A stretch of 64,000 bases of DNA from Archangiaceae bacterium (lineage in GTDB: Bacteria > Myxococcota > Myxococcia > Myxococcales > Myxococcaceae). This document shows, in pieces, positions 36,732-44,307 of this stretch (within the stretch, counting starts at the first letter, position 1; each line of letters begins with the position of its first letter). The stretch is from assembly GCA_016714225.1 (NCBI GenBank), contig JADJNS010000048.1, positions 62,001-126,000 on the forward strand. Reading direction: 5' to 3'. The notes beneath the pieces were generated by a model. The model did no database searches and was not told where the DNA came from. It saw only the letters and a list, made by a program, of their open reading frames with translations. The position numbers and the translations under genes were made by a program.

Positions 36732-38072
36732 ATGGCTCTCGAAGACGCTCGCGACGATGACCCCACGACCGGCTGGCAGGTGGGGCCGAACGAGATCGTC
36801 TGCCGCCTCTCGCACCGCCACTATCTCGCGCTGCGCGGCGAGCAGGGCTTCGTGGTGCTCGAGCGGCTCGACGTCGAGCCCGGCGACCTCCCGGAGCTGA
36901 TGCAGCACGCGGAGGCCACCGCCAACACCCGGCACCCCAACCTCGCCCGCGTGCTCGGGTGCGACACCGCCGAAGAAGGCACCTTCTGGGCGACCGAGTA
37001 CGTACCCGGCGCCACGCTCACCGAGGTGCGCGCCGCGTGCAAGAAGGCGGGCAAGAGCCTGCCGGTGGGCCTCGCGCTGGCGGCGATTCACGAGACCGCG
37101 CTCGCGCTGGGCGAGCTGCACTCGCGCCGCCGCTCGCACGGCAACCTGCGCGACTCGCACCTGCTGGTCGGCGTCGACGGCAAGACCCGGGTGCTGAACC
37201 CCGGCGTGCGCGACAGCATTCAGCGGCTGCCGCCCGACCCGGTCATCGACGTGTGGGCGCTCGCCAACCTGCTCTACGAGTGCCTCACCGGCCAGACCGC
37301 AGACGGCCCGGCGTTCGCTGCGCCGTCGAGCTTCAACCACGCGCTGGAGAAGCCGATCGACGACCTCTTGCAGCGCGCGCTGGGCCCCGAGCGCGCCCTG
37401 CGGTTCAAGAACGCCTCCGACTTCGCGCAGGCGCTGCGCACGGCGGCGAGCGGCTACATGTGGAAGCCGGCGCAGCGCGCCGAATACGTGCTCAACCTGT
37501 TCCGCAAGCGGCAGCAGCGGGGGCTTCAGCTCACCCAGTCGGCTGCGGGTCGGCTCGCCGAGCTGCGCCAGGGGCGGGCGGCCCAGCTCGCGGTGGCCGA
37601 GGCGGCGCGGGCCCACCAGGCGTTCATCGCCCAGGCGCCGCTCTCGCACGCCTCGGCAGGCGAAGAGGCCGAGATGCGCCGCTATGTCGGGCGGCTGGTT
37701 CCTCCGCCCGCGGTGTACAGCGTGCCGAAGCGCGCGCTCATGCTCGGCGCCGCGGCGCTGGTCGGCATCGCCGCCTGCGTCTCGCTGGTGAACGTCATCA
37801 ACGGCCGCTTCTCGGGGCCCTCGACGGCGGTGATGGCTCCGCCGATTCCGGTGCTGGTGCCGATGGTCGCCGCGGCGGCGCCGGCGGTCGCCCAGGCGGC
37901 GGCGGCCGAAGCTGCGCCCGCCGAGGCCGTGGCGATGGCGTCGGCCGACGGCGACGAGGCCTCCGAGCTCGCGCAGCCCGAGACGCCCAAGGTGAAGAAG
38001 AAGAAGAAGGTGCAGGCGAGCGCCGACGACGCGCCCCTGCCGCCCTGGCTGATGCGCAAGGGCCGCCGCTAA
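36732..38072 (+). CDS. Membrane pseudokinase
   Basis: 446 residues from ATG 36732 (or about 430 from GTG 36780). The protein-kinase fold can be followed (HPNLARVLGC, EYVPGATLTEV, VIDVWALANLLYECLTG), but all catalytic motifs are lost. The VAIK Lys is Glu44 (VVLERL), the catalytic loop is HGNLRDSH (136-143; Asp to Asn, Lys to Arg, Asn to His), and DFG is replaced by NPG near 156. There is no Gly-rich loop. A membrane helix (ALMLGAAALVGIAACVSLV) leads to an Ala/Pro/Lys-rich C-terminal tail. It is predicted to be a non-catalytic scaffold or allosteric partner. Confidence 0.82.
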   Translation: MALEDARDDDPTTGWQVGPNEIVCRLSHRHYLALRGEQGFVVLERLDVEPGDLPELMQHAEATANTRHPNLARVLGCDTAEEGTFWATEYVPGATLTEVRAACKKAGKSLPVGLALAAIHETALALGELHSRRRSHGNLRDSHLLVGVDGKTRVLNPGVRDSIQRLPPDPVIDVWALANLLYECLTGQTADGPAFAAPSSFNHALEKPIDDLLQRALGPERALRFKNASDFAQALRTAASGYMWKPAQRAEYVLNLFRKRQQRGLQLTQSAAGRLAELRQGRAAQLAVAEAARAHQAFIAQAPLSHASAGEEAEMRRYVGRLVPPPAVYSVPKRALMLGAAALVGIAACVSLVNVINGRFSGPSTAVMAPPIPVLVPMVAAAAPAVAQAAAAEAAPAEAVAMASADGDEASELAQPETPKVKKKKKVQASADDAPLPPWLMRKGRR

Positions 38073-38080
38073 AAAGCGGC

Positions 38081-38719
38081 TCAGGCCCGGTCGCGCTCCC
38101 CTTCCGGAGCCGGTGAGGGCTTGAGCTGGCCCATCGCCTTGAAGCCGCGCCACATCGCGGTGAGGAAGAAGACGCGCATGAAGATGCCGCCGATGGCCGG
38201 GTTGCCGTTCGAGGCGCTCTCGGCCAGCACCAACAGCCCGCTCAGCGCGTAGAGGCCCATGGCGATGCCCAGCGCCACGCGCGAGCGCTGCATGGTGAAG
38301 AAGCCCAGCACGCCCATGATCGCGCCGGTGACGATGCCGTCCCACGTGCCGAACAGCCGCGCCGCGAAGTCGACGCCCATCAACCCGATGACGCCGCCCA
38401 GCGCGCTGGCACCGGCGAGAAAGTAGATGACCCCGCCGGCGGTCTTCACCAGCGTGAGCGGGTCGGCGGCGCTGCCCGGCAGCGGCTCGCCGTTGCGCAA
38501 GAGCGCGAGCTCCTGGCCCATGCCGACGCGGCGCAGGTGCGCCTTGAAGGTCGAGCCATCGCCCATCGGCACCTCTTTGCCGGCGGTGAGCTCGTCTTTG
38601 GTCCAGCTGCCGACCACGTTGCCGTCGAGCTTGACGGTGAACTCCTTCCACAAGCCGCTCCAGGAGACCTCGAGGCGCTTGGGGCCGTTTCGTTCGAGCG
38701 CGAATTGCTGAGTGGGCAT
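38081..38719 (-). CDS. Multi-pass membrane protein, unknown
   Basis: 212 residues from ATG 38719. The N-terminal half is soluble and beta-rich (LEVSWSGLWKEFTVKLDGN, DGSTFKAHLRRVG), like a small ligand or FHA-like sandwich. The C-terminal half has three or four hydrophobic helices (VIYFLAGASALGGVIGLMG, ITGAIMGVLGFFTM-like, ALGIAMGLYALSGLLVLAE). It follows the zinc-finger membrane protein gene by 11 bp and converges with the pseudokinase gene, 8 bp from its stop. No family is recognised. Confidence 0.6.
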   Translation of the reverse strand: MPTQQFALERNGPKRLEVSWSGLWKEFTVKLDGNVVGSWTKDELTAGKEVPMGDGSTFKAHLRRVGMGQELALLRNGEPLPGSAADPLTLVKTAGGVIYFLAGASALGGVIGLMGVDFAARLFGTWDGIVTGAIMGVLGFFTMQRSRVALGIAMGLYALSGLLVLAESASNGNPAIGGIFMRVFFLTAMWRGFKAMGQLKPSPAPEGERDRA

Positions 38720-38730
38720 GGCGTGCGCTT

Positions 38731-39099
38731 CTAGCTGAACGCGCGGTACAGCCCCACCGCGATCGCCACCGCGCCGACCACGCTGACGAACCCGGCCAGC
38801 GCGCGCGCCAGCGAGGCGAAGTCGCGACCCGCCTCGGGAGCCCTGCCCTGCGCGATGCGCTCGAGCTCGCGCTGGGCGAGGGGAAACGCGACCAGCGCCG
38901 GCACCCACAGCAGGAGACCGAGGGTGGCCAGCCCGAGCGCCCAGACCGCTTCGCGCGAAGGTCGGTCGCCCAGGCGCTTCAAGCACTCGGCACAGAACGG
39001 CTTCTCGCTCATCCACCTGCGGCAGCGCTCGCAGATGAACGCTCCGCAGCGGGTGCAGCTGCCGACCGACGCCTCACCGTGCGGGGCGCAGAGCTCCAT
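38731..39099 (-). CDS. Small membrane protein with B-box-like zinc finger
   Basis: 122 residues from ATG 39099. The N terminus carries a B-box-type zinc-binding pattern (CAPHGEASVGSCTRCGAFIC, then CRRW and CAEC) as found in many short bacterial membrane proteins. Two hydrophobic helices follow (AVWALGLATLGLLLWVPALV and GFVSVVGAVAIAVGLY), separated by an amphipathic segment. It is probably co-transcribed with the 212-residue membrane protein. Function is unknown. Confidence 0.68.
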   Translation of the reverse strand: MELCAPHGEASVGSCTRCGAFICERCRRWMSEKPFCAECLKRLGDRPSREAVWALGLATLGLLLWVPALVAFPLAQRELERIAQGRAPEAGRDFASLARALAGFVSVVGAVAIAVGLYRAFS

Positions 39100-39119
39100 T
39101 CGTGCTACGGCAGCGTGCC

Positions 39120-39258
39120 ATGAAACGCGTGCTCGTCGTCATCGGAGTGGTGCTGGCGGCGCTGCGGCACCGAACTGCGGAGTGAATGCAGTATCAGGTA
39201 CTGCAACGACGGCTCAGTTCGCGTCGGCGGGCCAGCCGTGACGCTGAACAGCGGCTGC
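39120..39258 (+). pseudogene. Remnant of a small Cys-rich lipoprotein fused to the RluA-like frame
   Basis: ATG 39120 begins a lipoprotein signal (MKRVLVVIGVVLAA). As sequenced it soon stops, but removing one base in the GGCGCTGCGG run (about 39158-39166) yields VVLAACGTELRSECSIRYC and then CNDGSVRVGGPAVTLNSGC, in the same frame as the pseudouridine synthase that follows. It looks like a truncated lipoprotein gene joined to rluA by deletion. Confidence 0.5.
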
Positions 39259-40095
39259 GTGTACCGCGAGCGCGTGCCCAAGCGCGCCGGCGGCGTGACG
39301 CTGCTCGACTGGCTGAGCGCCGAGTACGTGCACTCGTCGCGCGACGAGTGGCGGCAGCGCATCGCCGAAGGGCGGGTGACGCTCGACGGGGCGGCGGCGG
39401 CGAGCGACGCCGCGCTGGGGGTGGGCCAGGAGCTCTGCTGGACGCGGCCGCCCTGGGTCGAGCCCGAGGTGCCGCTCACCTTCGAGGTGGTGCACGAAGA
39501 CGCGCAGGTGCTGGTGGTGTCGAAGCCCTCGGGGCTGCCCACCATGCCGGGTGGCGCGTTCTCCGAGAACACGCTGCTCACCCTGGTGCGGGCCAGAGAC
39601 GCGAAGTGGTCGGCGGTACACCGGCTCGGCCGCGGCACCAGCGGGCTGGTGGTGTTCGCCACGCCCGAATCGGCGGCGGCGGTGAGCCGGGCCTTCGCCG
39701 AGCGCGAGGTCGAGAAGCGGTACCTGGCGCGGGTGACGGGAGCGCTCGAGCCGCAGACCATCACCGCGCCCATCGGCCTGGTGCCGCACGCGAAGCTGGG
39801 AGAGTTGCACGCGGTGAGCGAGCGGGGGCGCTTCGCCCAGAGCATCGTCGAGAAGGTCGACGGGTCGCTGGCGACGGTGCGCATCGTGACCGGCCGGCCG
39901 CACCAGGTGCGCGTGCACCTGGCGTGGGTGGGGCACCCGCTCGAGGGCGACCCGCTCTACGGCCCGCGCGGAGCGCTGCTCGACGCGCTGCCGTCAGACC
40001 TGGGCTACTACCTCCACGCGTGGCAGCTGGCGTTTCGGCACCCCGCGAGCGGCGAGCTCTTGCGCCTGACCGCGCACCCTGAGCGAAGCGCGTAG
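39238..40095 (+). CDS. RluA-family pseudouridine synthase with non-canonical active-site motif
   Basis: About 285 residues from GTG 39238; GTG 39259 is a good alternative because residues before it belong to the lipoprotein remnant. An N-terminal S4-like domain (LLDWLSAEYVHSSRDEWRQR, GRVTLDG) precedes the catalytic domain (VLVVSKPSGLPTMPGG, EKRYLARVTG, GRPHQVRVHLAWVGHPLEGD). The family motif HRLDxxTSG reads HRLGRGTSG, so the catalytic Asp position is Gly. This may be a divergent subfamily or an inactive RNA-binding protein. It should be cytoplasmic; the RNA target is unknown. Confidence 0.75.
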   Translation: MTLNSGCVYRERVPKRAGGVTLLDWLSAEYVHSSRDEWRQRIAEGRVTLDGAAAASDAALGVGQELCWTRPPWVEPEVPLTFEVVHEDAQVLVVSKPSGLPTMPGGAFSENTLLTLVRARDAKWSAVHRLGRGTSGLVVFATPESAAAVSRAFAEREVEKRYLARVTGALEPQTITAPIGLVPHAKLGELHAVSERGRFAQSIVEKVDGSLATVRIVTGRPHQVRVHLAWVGHPLEGDPLYGPRGALLDALPSDLGYYLHAWQLAFRHPASGELLRLTAHPERSA

Positions 40096-40231
40096 CGCGA
40101 AGTCGAATGGGTGCCTTCCCCCAACGGAGGCGACAGCACCCCATACTCCAGGCATCAAGCAGCGCTGCGCCCGCTCAAGTACGGTGGCCCATCTGCGCCA
40201 GCGCGTTCGGCGGGCGGCGGCAGGGTTCGAC
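40075..40231 (+). repeat. Dispersed intergenic repeat, copy A
   Basis: It shares ordered blocks with 47380-47534: CACCCTGAGCGAAG, GCGAAGTCGAATGGGTGC, CATACTCCA, TCAAGCAGC, ATCTGCGCC and CAGGGTTCGAC. It overlaps the last codons of the RluA-like gene and ends next to the stop of the following minus-strand gene. Confidence 0.7.
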
Positions 40232-40236
40232 GTCGC

Positions 40237-41229
40237 TCACCCTGACCGGTCTCGGCTGGGCGCATTGGGGTGCTGCTCGAGCATCTTCTTGATGCGGGGC
40301 TGGCGCATGACCATGGGCTGCTTCATCAGGTGGGCAATCAGCGCGGGCGGAGCGGCGGACCAGTGGGCGATGTTCTGCACCAGCAGCATCGAGCTGTAGG
40401 TGCGGCCGCACAGCAGCGCGGTGGTGCGGCCGTCGACGGGCAGACCCGAGAGGCTGGCGAGCGGCCGGCCCTCGGTCATGAAGATGAGCTCGACGCGCTC
40501 GTCGGCCGAGGCCGACGAGAACTTGGTCCGCAAGGTGCGCATCAGGGCGTTTCGGGTCTGGGCGGTCGACTCGCGGCTGACCGAGAGCTTCCACACCTCG
40601 AGCAGGCGCTTGGCGGCGGTGAGCCGCTTCACCTGGGCCTCGTTGAGCTGGGGGTTGCGCCACAGCTTGCGCTGCACCTCGCCGTCGCGGGCGAGGTCGG
40701 CGCGGTTGATGAGCATCTCGAGCCCGGTCGAGCTGGGGTGATGGGCGGCGATGAGCCGGGCCTGCTCGGGCCCGCAGCGGGGGTTCTCGAGAATGCGGCG
40801 CACCACCGCGGGCAGCGGGTCGAAGCAGAGGGCCGAGAGCTCGGCGCCGGTGGCGGTGGTGGCGAGCTGCTCGCGCTCGCCGCCGGGCAGCTCGTGAAAC
40901 TTCGCGCGGTAGAGCTTGAGCAGCGAAGCGCCGGTGGCGGTCTCTTCGGCAGAGTCGGCCACCGGCTCGGGCTCAGGCTCAGGCTCGACGTCGGCGTCGA
41001 CGAGCGGAGCCTCGGAGACCGAGCCGGGCCGCGGCACGAGCACGCCCTCGGCCTCGAGGCGCAGCACGAGCGCCTGCACCTGGGCGTCGCTCAAGCCGGT
41101 GAGCAGCGCGAGCTCGTGCTCGGTGGTGCGCCCATCGACGCGCGAGAGGGCAAACCCCTCGACGGCAGTGAGCTGCAGCGAGGTGAGGTTCACCCCTGCG
41201 GCGAGCTGCGGCTTCCACCCATCGGCCAC
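40237..41229 (-). CDS. Protein with winged-helix-like N terminus and helical repeats
   Basis: 330 residues from GTG 41229; a TTG at 41256 would add nine residues. The N terminus (LQLTAVEGFALSRVDGRTTE, HELALLTGLSDAQVQALVLRL) looks like a DNA-binding winged-helix or PilZ-partner-like domain seen in myxobacterial regulators. An acidic EPEPEPEP linker is followed by short helical HEAT-like repeats (VVRRILENPRCGPEQARLIA, VQRKLWRNPQLNEAQVKRL, IAHLMKQPMVMRQPRIKKML). Such repeats occur in DUF2336-like proteins. It is soluble; function is unknown. Confidence 0.6.
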   Translation of the reverse strand: MADGWKPQLAAGVNLTSLQLTAVEGFALSRVDGRTTEHELALLTGLSDAQVQALVLRLEAEGVLVPRPGSVSEAPLVDADVEPEPEPEPVADSAEETATGASLLKLYRAKFHELPGGEREQLATTATGAELSALCFDPLPAVVRRILENPRCGPEQARLIAAHHPSSTGLEMLINRADLARDGEVQRKLWRNPQLNEAQVKRLTAAKRLLEVWKLSVSRESTAQTRNALMRTLRTKFSSASADERVELIFMTEGRPLASLSGLPVDGRTTALLCGRTYSSMLLVQNIAHWSAAPPALIAHLMKQPMVMRQPRIKKMLEQHPNAPSRDRSG

Positions 41230-41286
41230 GCCACCATTGTACGAGACGTCACGCAAAATCGCGCAGGCCGAAGGCCGAGCAAGCCC

Positions 41287-41314
41287 GTGAACGTGAACGT
41301 ACGTGAACGTGAAC
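41287..41314. repeat. GTGAAC direct repeats
   Basis: GTGAAC twice, GTAC, GTGAAC twice, in the 72-bp gap between the kinase stop and the next minus-strand start. It could be a regulator site or simple-sequence slippage. Confidence 0.4.
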
Positions 41315-41328
41315 GGCGGCTGACCGGC

Positions 41329-42879
41329 TCAGCGCAACAGGCGCCCCAGCAGCCCCGCACTCTCCGCCAGCGCGACGTCGCGACCCCCGAAGGGCGCCCC
41401 CGGCCCGGTCTGCCTGCACCGCATCAGCGCAAAAGGCTCGGGCCGCCCGGCGACCTCCACGCTCCCCTGCTCGTCCGCCAAGACGGCCCCCTTCGCCATG
41501 GCGAGCCACACCGCGCGGGTGAGCGTGACCTCGCCCCGCGAAGCGCCCTTCACCAGCTCGGCGAGCACCTGCGCCGGCTCACCGAGCAGCGACTCGCCCG
41601 ACTGCACCACCTCACCCTGGTGCACCATCACCGAGGCCTCGAGCTTCTCGTGGGCGCTCGCGTTCGACCGCCACAGCGCATCGAGAATCGCCATGCCGCA
41701 GCCGACCGCCTGGCTGGGCAGCTCGAACACCGCGAGCACCTGGTCCTGCCAGGCGCGCACCACCTTGCCGCCCCCGGCGCGCAGCACGCCGAGCACCTTC
41801 TGCTCGCGCACCTGCACCAGCTCGGGACTCTGCCGCTCGGCGAAGCGCTCGAGGCACACACACACCAGCGCGAGGTTGCGACCGATCAGCGTGCTCGCCT
41901 GGGTCGGGGCGAGCGTCACCGGCGTGCGCTGCGAGGCCGTCACCGCCCCGCGCACACCGCTCAGCGCCGGGTCGGTGGTCGCCTGCGACGCGTCAATCTT
42001 CCCCAGCGCCGCCAGCAGCGCGGCGCCCGAGGCGGGCCGCCCGTCGGGCTTCTTGGCGAGGCACGCCATCACCAGCGCCTCGAGGCGGGGCAGCCCCGGC
42101 ACCACCAGCGCAGGAGGCTCCATCGAGATGTGCTGCATCAAGAACTCGCGCGCGCTCGGCCCGGGAAAAGGGTGCGCGCCCGTCAGCAGGCGGTAGGCGA
42201 GAATGCCGAACGCGTACACGTCGGTGCGCGCGTCGAGCTTCTGCCCGGTGGCCTGCTCGGGCGCGATGTACTCGGGGGTGCCGAGCACCATGCCCGCCTG
42301 GGTGACCTGCTGGCCCGGCCCTTCGGCCTCGGCCAGGCGCGCGATGCCGAAGTCGAGCAGCCGCGCGCGCTCGCCGCCCGCGATGGGAGCCAGCAGCACG
42401 TTGTCGAGCTTCAGGTCGCGGTGAACGATGCCCTTGGCGTGAATCTCGGCGAGCCCCTCGGCGATGTCCTTCAGCACCCGCACCGCGCGCGCGGCCTCGA
42501 AGGGGCCCCCGCGCAGCGCGAGGGCCAGGTTCTCGCCCTCGACGAACTCCATCACCAGCACGTACGAGCTGTTCGCCTCGCCGAAGTCGATGACCCGCAC
42601 CACCGAGGGGTGGTCGACCGACGAGAGCAGCAGCGCCTCGCGCTTGAACCGCTCGGTCATGCCGGGCTGCAGGCTCAGGTCTTCGCGCAGCGTCTTGAGC
42701 GCCACCTTGCGCCCCAGCGAGACCTGCTCGGCGAGGTACACCTCTCCCATGCCTCCCTTGCCGAGCAGCTCGAGCACGCGGAAGCGGCCGTGCAGCACCT
42801 CGGTGCCGGGCCTCAAGAAGGTCGACTTCGACGCGCTCGTGGCCTCGAGCGGCTCGGGAGTGGCGCGGTCGGGCTTCAT
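41329..42879 (-). CDS. Active-type Ser/Thr kinase with a degenerate cyclase-like C-terminal domain
   Basis: 516 residues from ATG 42879. The Hanks-type kinase is intact: Gly loop LLGKGGMGEVYLAE, Lys62, HRDLKLDN (153-160), DFG (176-178), GTPEYIAPEQ. The C-terminal third (about 325-490) follows the layout of a class III nucleotide-cyclase homology domain (ALVCVCLERFAERQ, GGKVVRAWQDQVLAVFE, EASVMVHQGEVVQSGESLLGEP), but the metal-binding Asp and the Gly-Asp pair are replaced. It is likely a dead cyclase fold used for sensing or dimerisation. The start overlaps the stop of the membrane protein upstream by 4 bp. It is probably cytoplasmic. Confidence 0.82.
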   Translation of the reverse strand: MKPDRATPEPLEATSASKSTFLRPGTEVLHGRFRVLELLGKGGMGEVYLAEQVSLGRKVALKTLREDLSLQPGMTERFKREALLLSSVDHPSVVRVIDFGEANSSYVLVMEFVEGENLALALRGGPFEAARAVRVLKDIAEGLAEIHAKGIVHRDLKLDNVLLAPIAGGERARLLDFGIARLAEAEGPGQQVTQAGMVLGTPEYIAPEQATGQKLDARTDVYAFGILAYRLLTGAHPFPGPSAREFLMQHISMEPPALVVPGLPRLEALVMACLAKKPDGRPASGAALLAALGKIDASQATTDPALSGVRGAVTASQRTPVTLAPTQASTLIGRNLALVCVCLERFAERQSPELVQVREQKVLGVLRAGGGKVVRAWQDQVLAVFELPSQAVGCGMAILDALWRSNASAHEKLEASVMVHQGEVVQSGESLLGEPAQVLAELVKGASRGEVTLTRAVWLAMAKGAVLADEQGSVEVAGRPEPFALMRCRQTGPGAPFGGRDVALAESAGLLGRLLR

Positions 42880-43895
42880 TTCACCGTGGGGGGCCGGGGA
42901 ATCAGCTCGGCCACGCAGCTCGCCACCGCCGGCCGCCGCGAGACGGCGTCGAGCGCGGCGGCCACCCGGTCGTCGGTGCCGAGCAGCGGCGCGAGCTTCT
43001 GCACCGCCGCGCGCGCGGCGTCGCACTTGTCGGCCTGGTACGCGTCGACCACCGCGGCGCCGATGCCGTCGGGGCACGGCAGGCTGAAGCTCTTGAGCGC
43101 GTCGGCGGCCGAGTGCCGCACGCGGGCCTGCCAGTCCATACAGGCCGCTCCGAGGGCGGCCTGCATGCCCTCGCGCGGCAGCTTCACCAGCAGCGCGGTG
43201 GTGCGCGAGGTCTTGTTGGCCGCGTAGGTCTGCACCACCGCCGCGGGCAGCCACTGCTCGTCGACCAGCCCGGGCTGCGCAGCGAGCGCCGCCTCGAAGT
43301 TGTCGAGCGCGTCGACGCCGTCGCGCGCCACCAGCGCCAGCCGCCCGCGCAGCATCACCGCCAGCGGGTCGGCGGCGAGGTGGTCTCTCACGCTCATCGC
43401 CCGAAGCATCATCAGCGCGGCGAGCTCGTCGCCCTGCTCGAGCGCGCGCACCACCGCGGCGCGCTCGGGCAGCGACAGCCGCCGGGCGTGCTTCACCAGC
43501 TCGGGCTCGGGCACCCCGGGCTGTTCGAGGGTGCTCTGCGGCGCGCCGCGCGGAGCGAGCACCAGCCCCAGCAGCAGCCCGCCCAGCACCGAGAACGTCA
43601 CCACGATGAGGGTGCGCGTGCGCGCGGGCAGCTTCTTGAACTCGTGCAGCAGGTGCCGCGACCACACCCGCGCGCGCTGGCGCGGAGTCGGCGTGGGCGG
43701 AATCGCCTGGGGGTACGTCGTGTCCATCGTATGGCCGGTGGCGCCTTTGGGCAGCGCATCGGCAGACCACGGCGGGTCGGCCTCGGACGGAATCGGCAGC
43801 TGCTGGGTCGCCTCGCGGTTGCGCTGCTCGGGCACCACCGAGGTGATGGCGGTGGGCGCGGCGCCGAGCTCCCTGTCGTCTTTCTCGTCGGGCAT
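42876..43895 (-). CDS. Membrane protein coupled to the kinase
   Basis: 339 residues from ATG 43895. A disordered charged N-terminal region with a possible kinase-substrate Thr-rich segment (GATGHTMDTTYPQAIPPTP) is followed by one membrane helix (TLIVVTFSVLGGLLLGLVLAP). A periplasmic alpha-helical repeat region follows (ELAALMMLRAMSVRDHLAA, LVKLPREGMQAALGAACMDW), resembling TPR or HEAT repeats. The 4-bp overlap with the kinase gene suggests it is the kinase's substrate or receptor partner. Confidence 0.65.
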   Translation of the reverse strand: MPDEKDDRELGAAPTAITSVVPEQRNREATQQLPIPSEADPPWSADALPKGATGHTMDTTYPQAIPPTPTPRQRARVWSRHLLHEFKKLPARTRTLIVVTFSVLGGLLLGLVLAPRGAPQSTLEQPGVPEPELVKHARRLSLPERAAVVRALEQGDELAALMMLRAMSVRDHLAADPLAVMLRGRLALVARDGVDALDNFEAALAAQPGLVDEQWLPAAVVQTYAANKTSRTTALLVKLPREGMQAALGAACMDWQARVRHSAADALKSFSLPCPDGIGAAVVDAYQADKCDAARAAVQKLAPLLGTDDRVAAALDAVSRRPAVASCVAELIPRPPTVK

Positions 43896-43980
43896 CTTTC
43901 CTTTCGAGCGCGACACTAGTTCCGCGCGGCTGCGCCCCAAAGGCAACTTGGCGGCGACTTCAGGTATACGCGTGGCCCAA

Positions 43981-44307
43981 ATGAAACGCGTCAACGCGGC
44001 AGACTCGAAGCAGCTGCAAGACCAGGGCTGGCAGTACCTCGACGTGCGCACCGAGAAAGAGTTCGAGGCCGGCCACCCGGCGGGGGCGGTGAACGTGCCG
44101 TTCAACGCACCGAACTTTCTCGAGCAGGTGGCGGCGAAGTTCACTGACAAGGCGGCGAAGCTGATCGTCGGCTGCCAGGTGGGCGGGCGCTCGATGCGCG
44201 CCAGCGCGCTGCTCGAGCAGCAGGGCTACACCAACCTGGTCGACAACGGCGGCGGCTACGAAGAGTGGTCGGCGAAGAAGCTGCCCTCGGCGATGGGGAA
44301 GTCATGA
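43981..44307 (+). CDS. Rhodanese-like sulfurtransferase
   Basis: 108 residues from ATG 43981, a single rhodanese domain: YLDVRTEKEFEAGHPAGAVN, then the active-site loop GCQVGGRS with the catalytic Cys, and a C-terminal NGGGYEEW. Single-domain rhodaneses transfer sulfur from thiosulfate or persulfides to acceptors. The stop overlaps the next start (ATGA). It is divergent from the membrane-protein/kinase pair. Confidence 0.85.
   Translation: MKRVNAADSKQLQDQGWQYLDVRTEKEFEAGHPAGAVNVPFNAPNFLEQVAAKFTDKAAKLIVGCQVGGRSMRASALLEQQGYTNLVDNGGGYEEWSAKKLPSAMGKS

Noticed and set aside
40270..43227. Plus-strand open frame of nearly 1000 codons
   Set aside because: It is antisense to the kinase and its partners; composition is that of a high-GC shadow.
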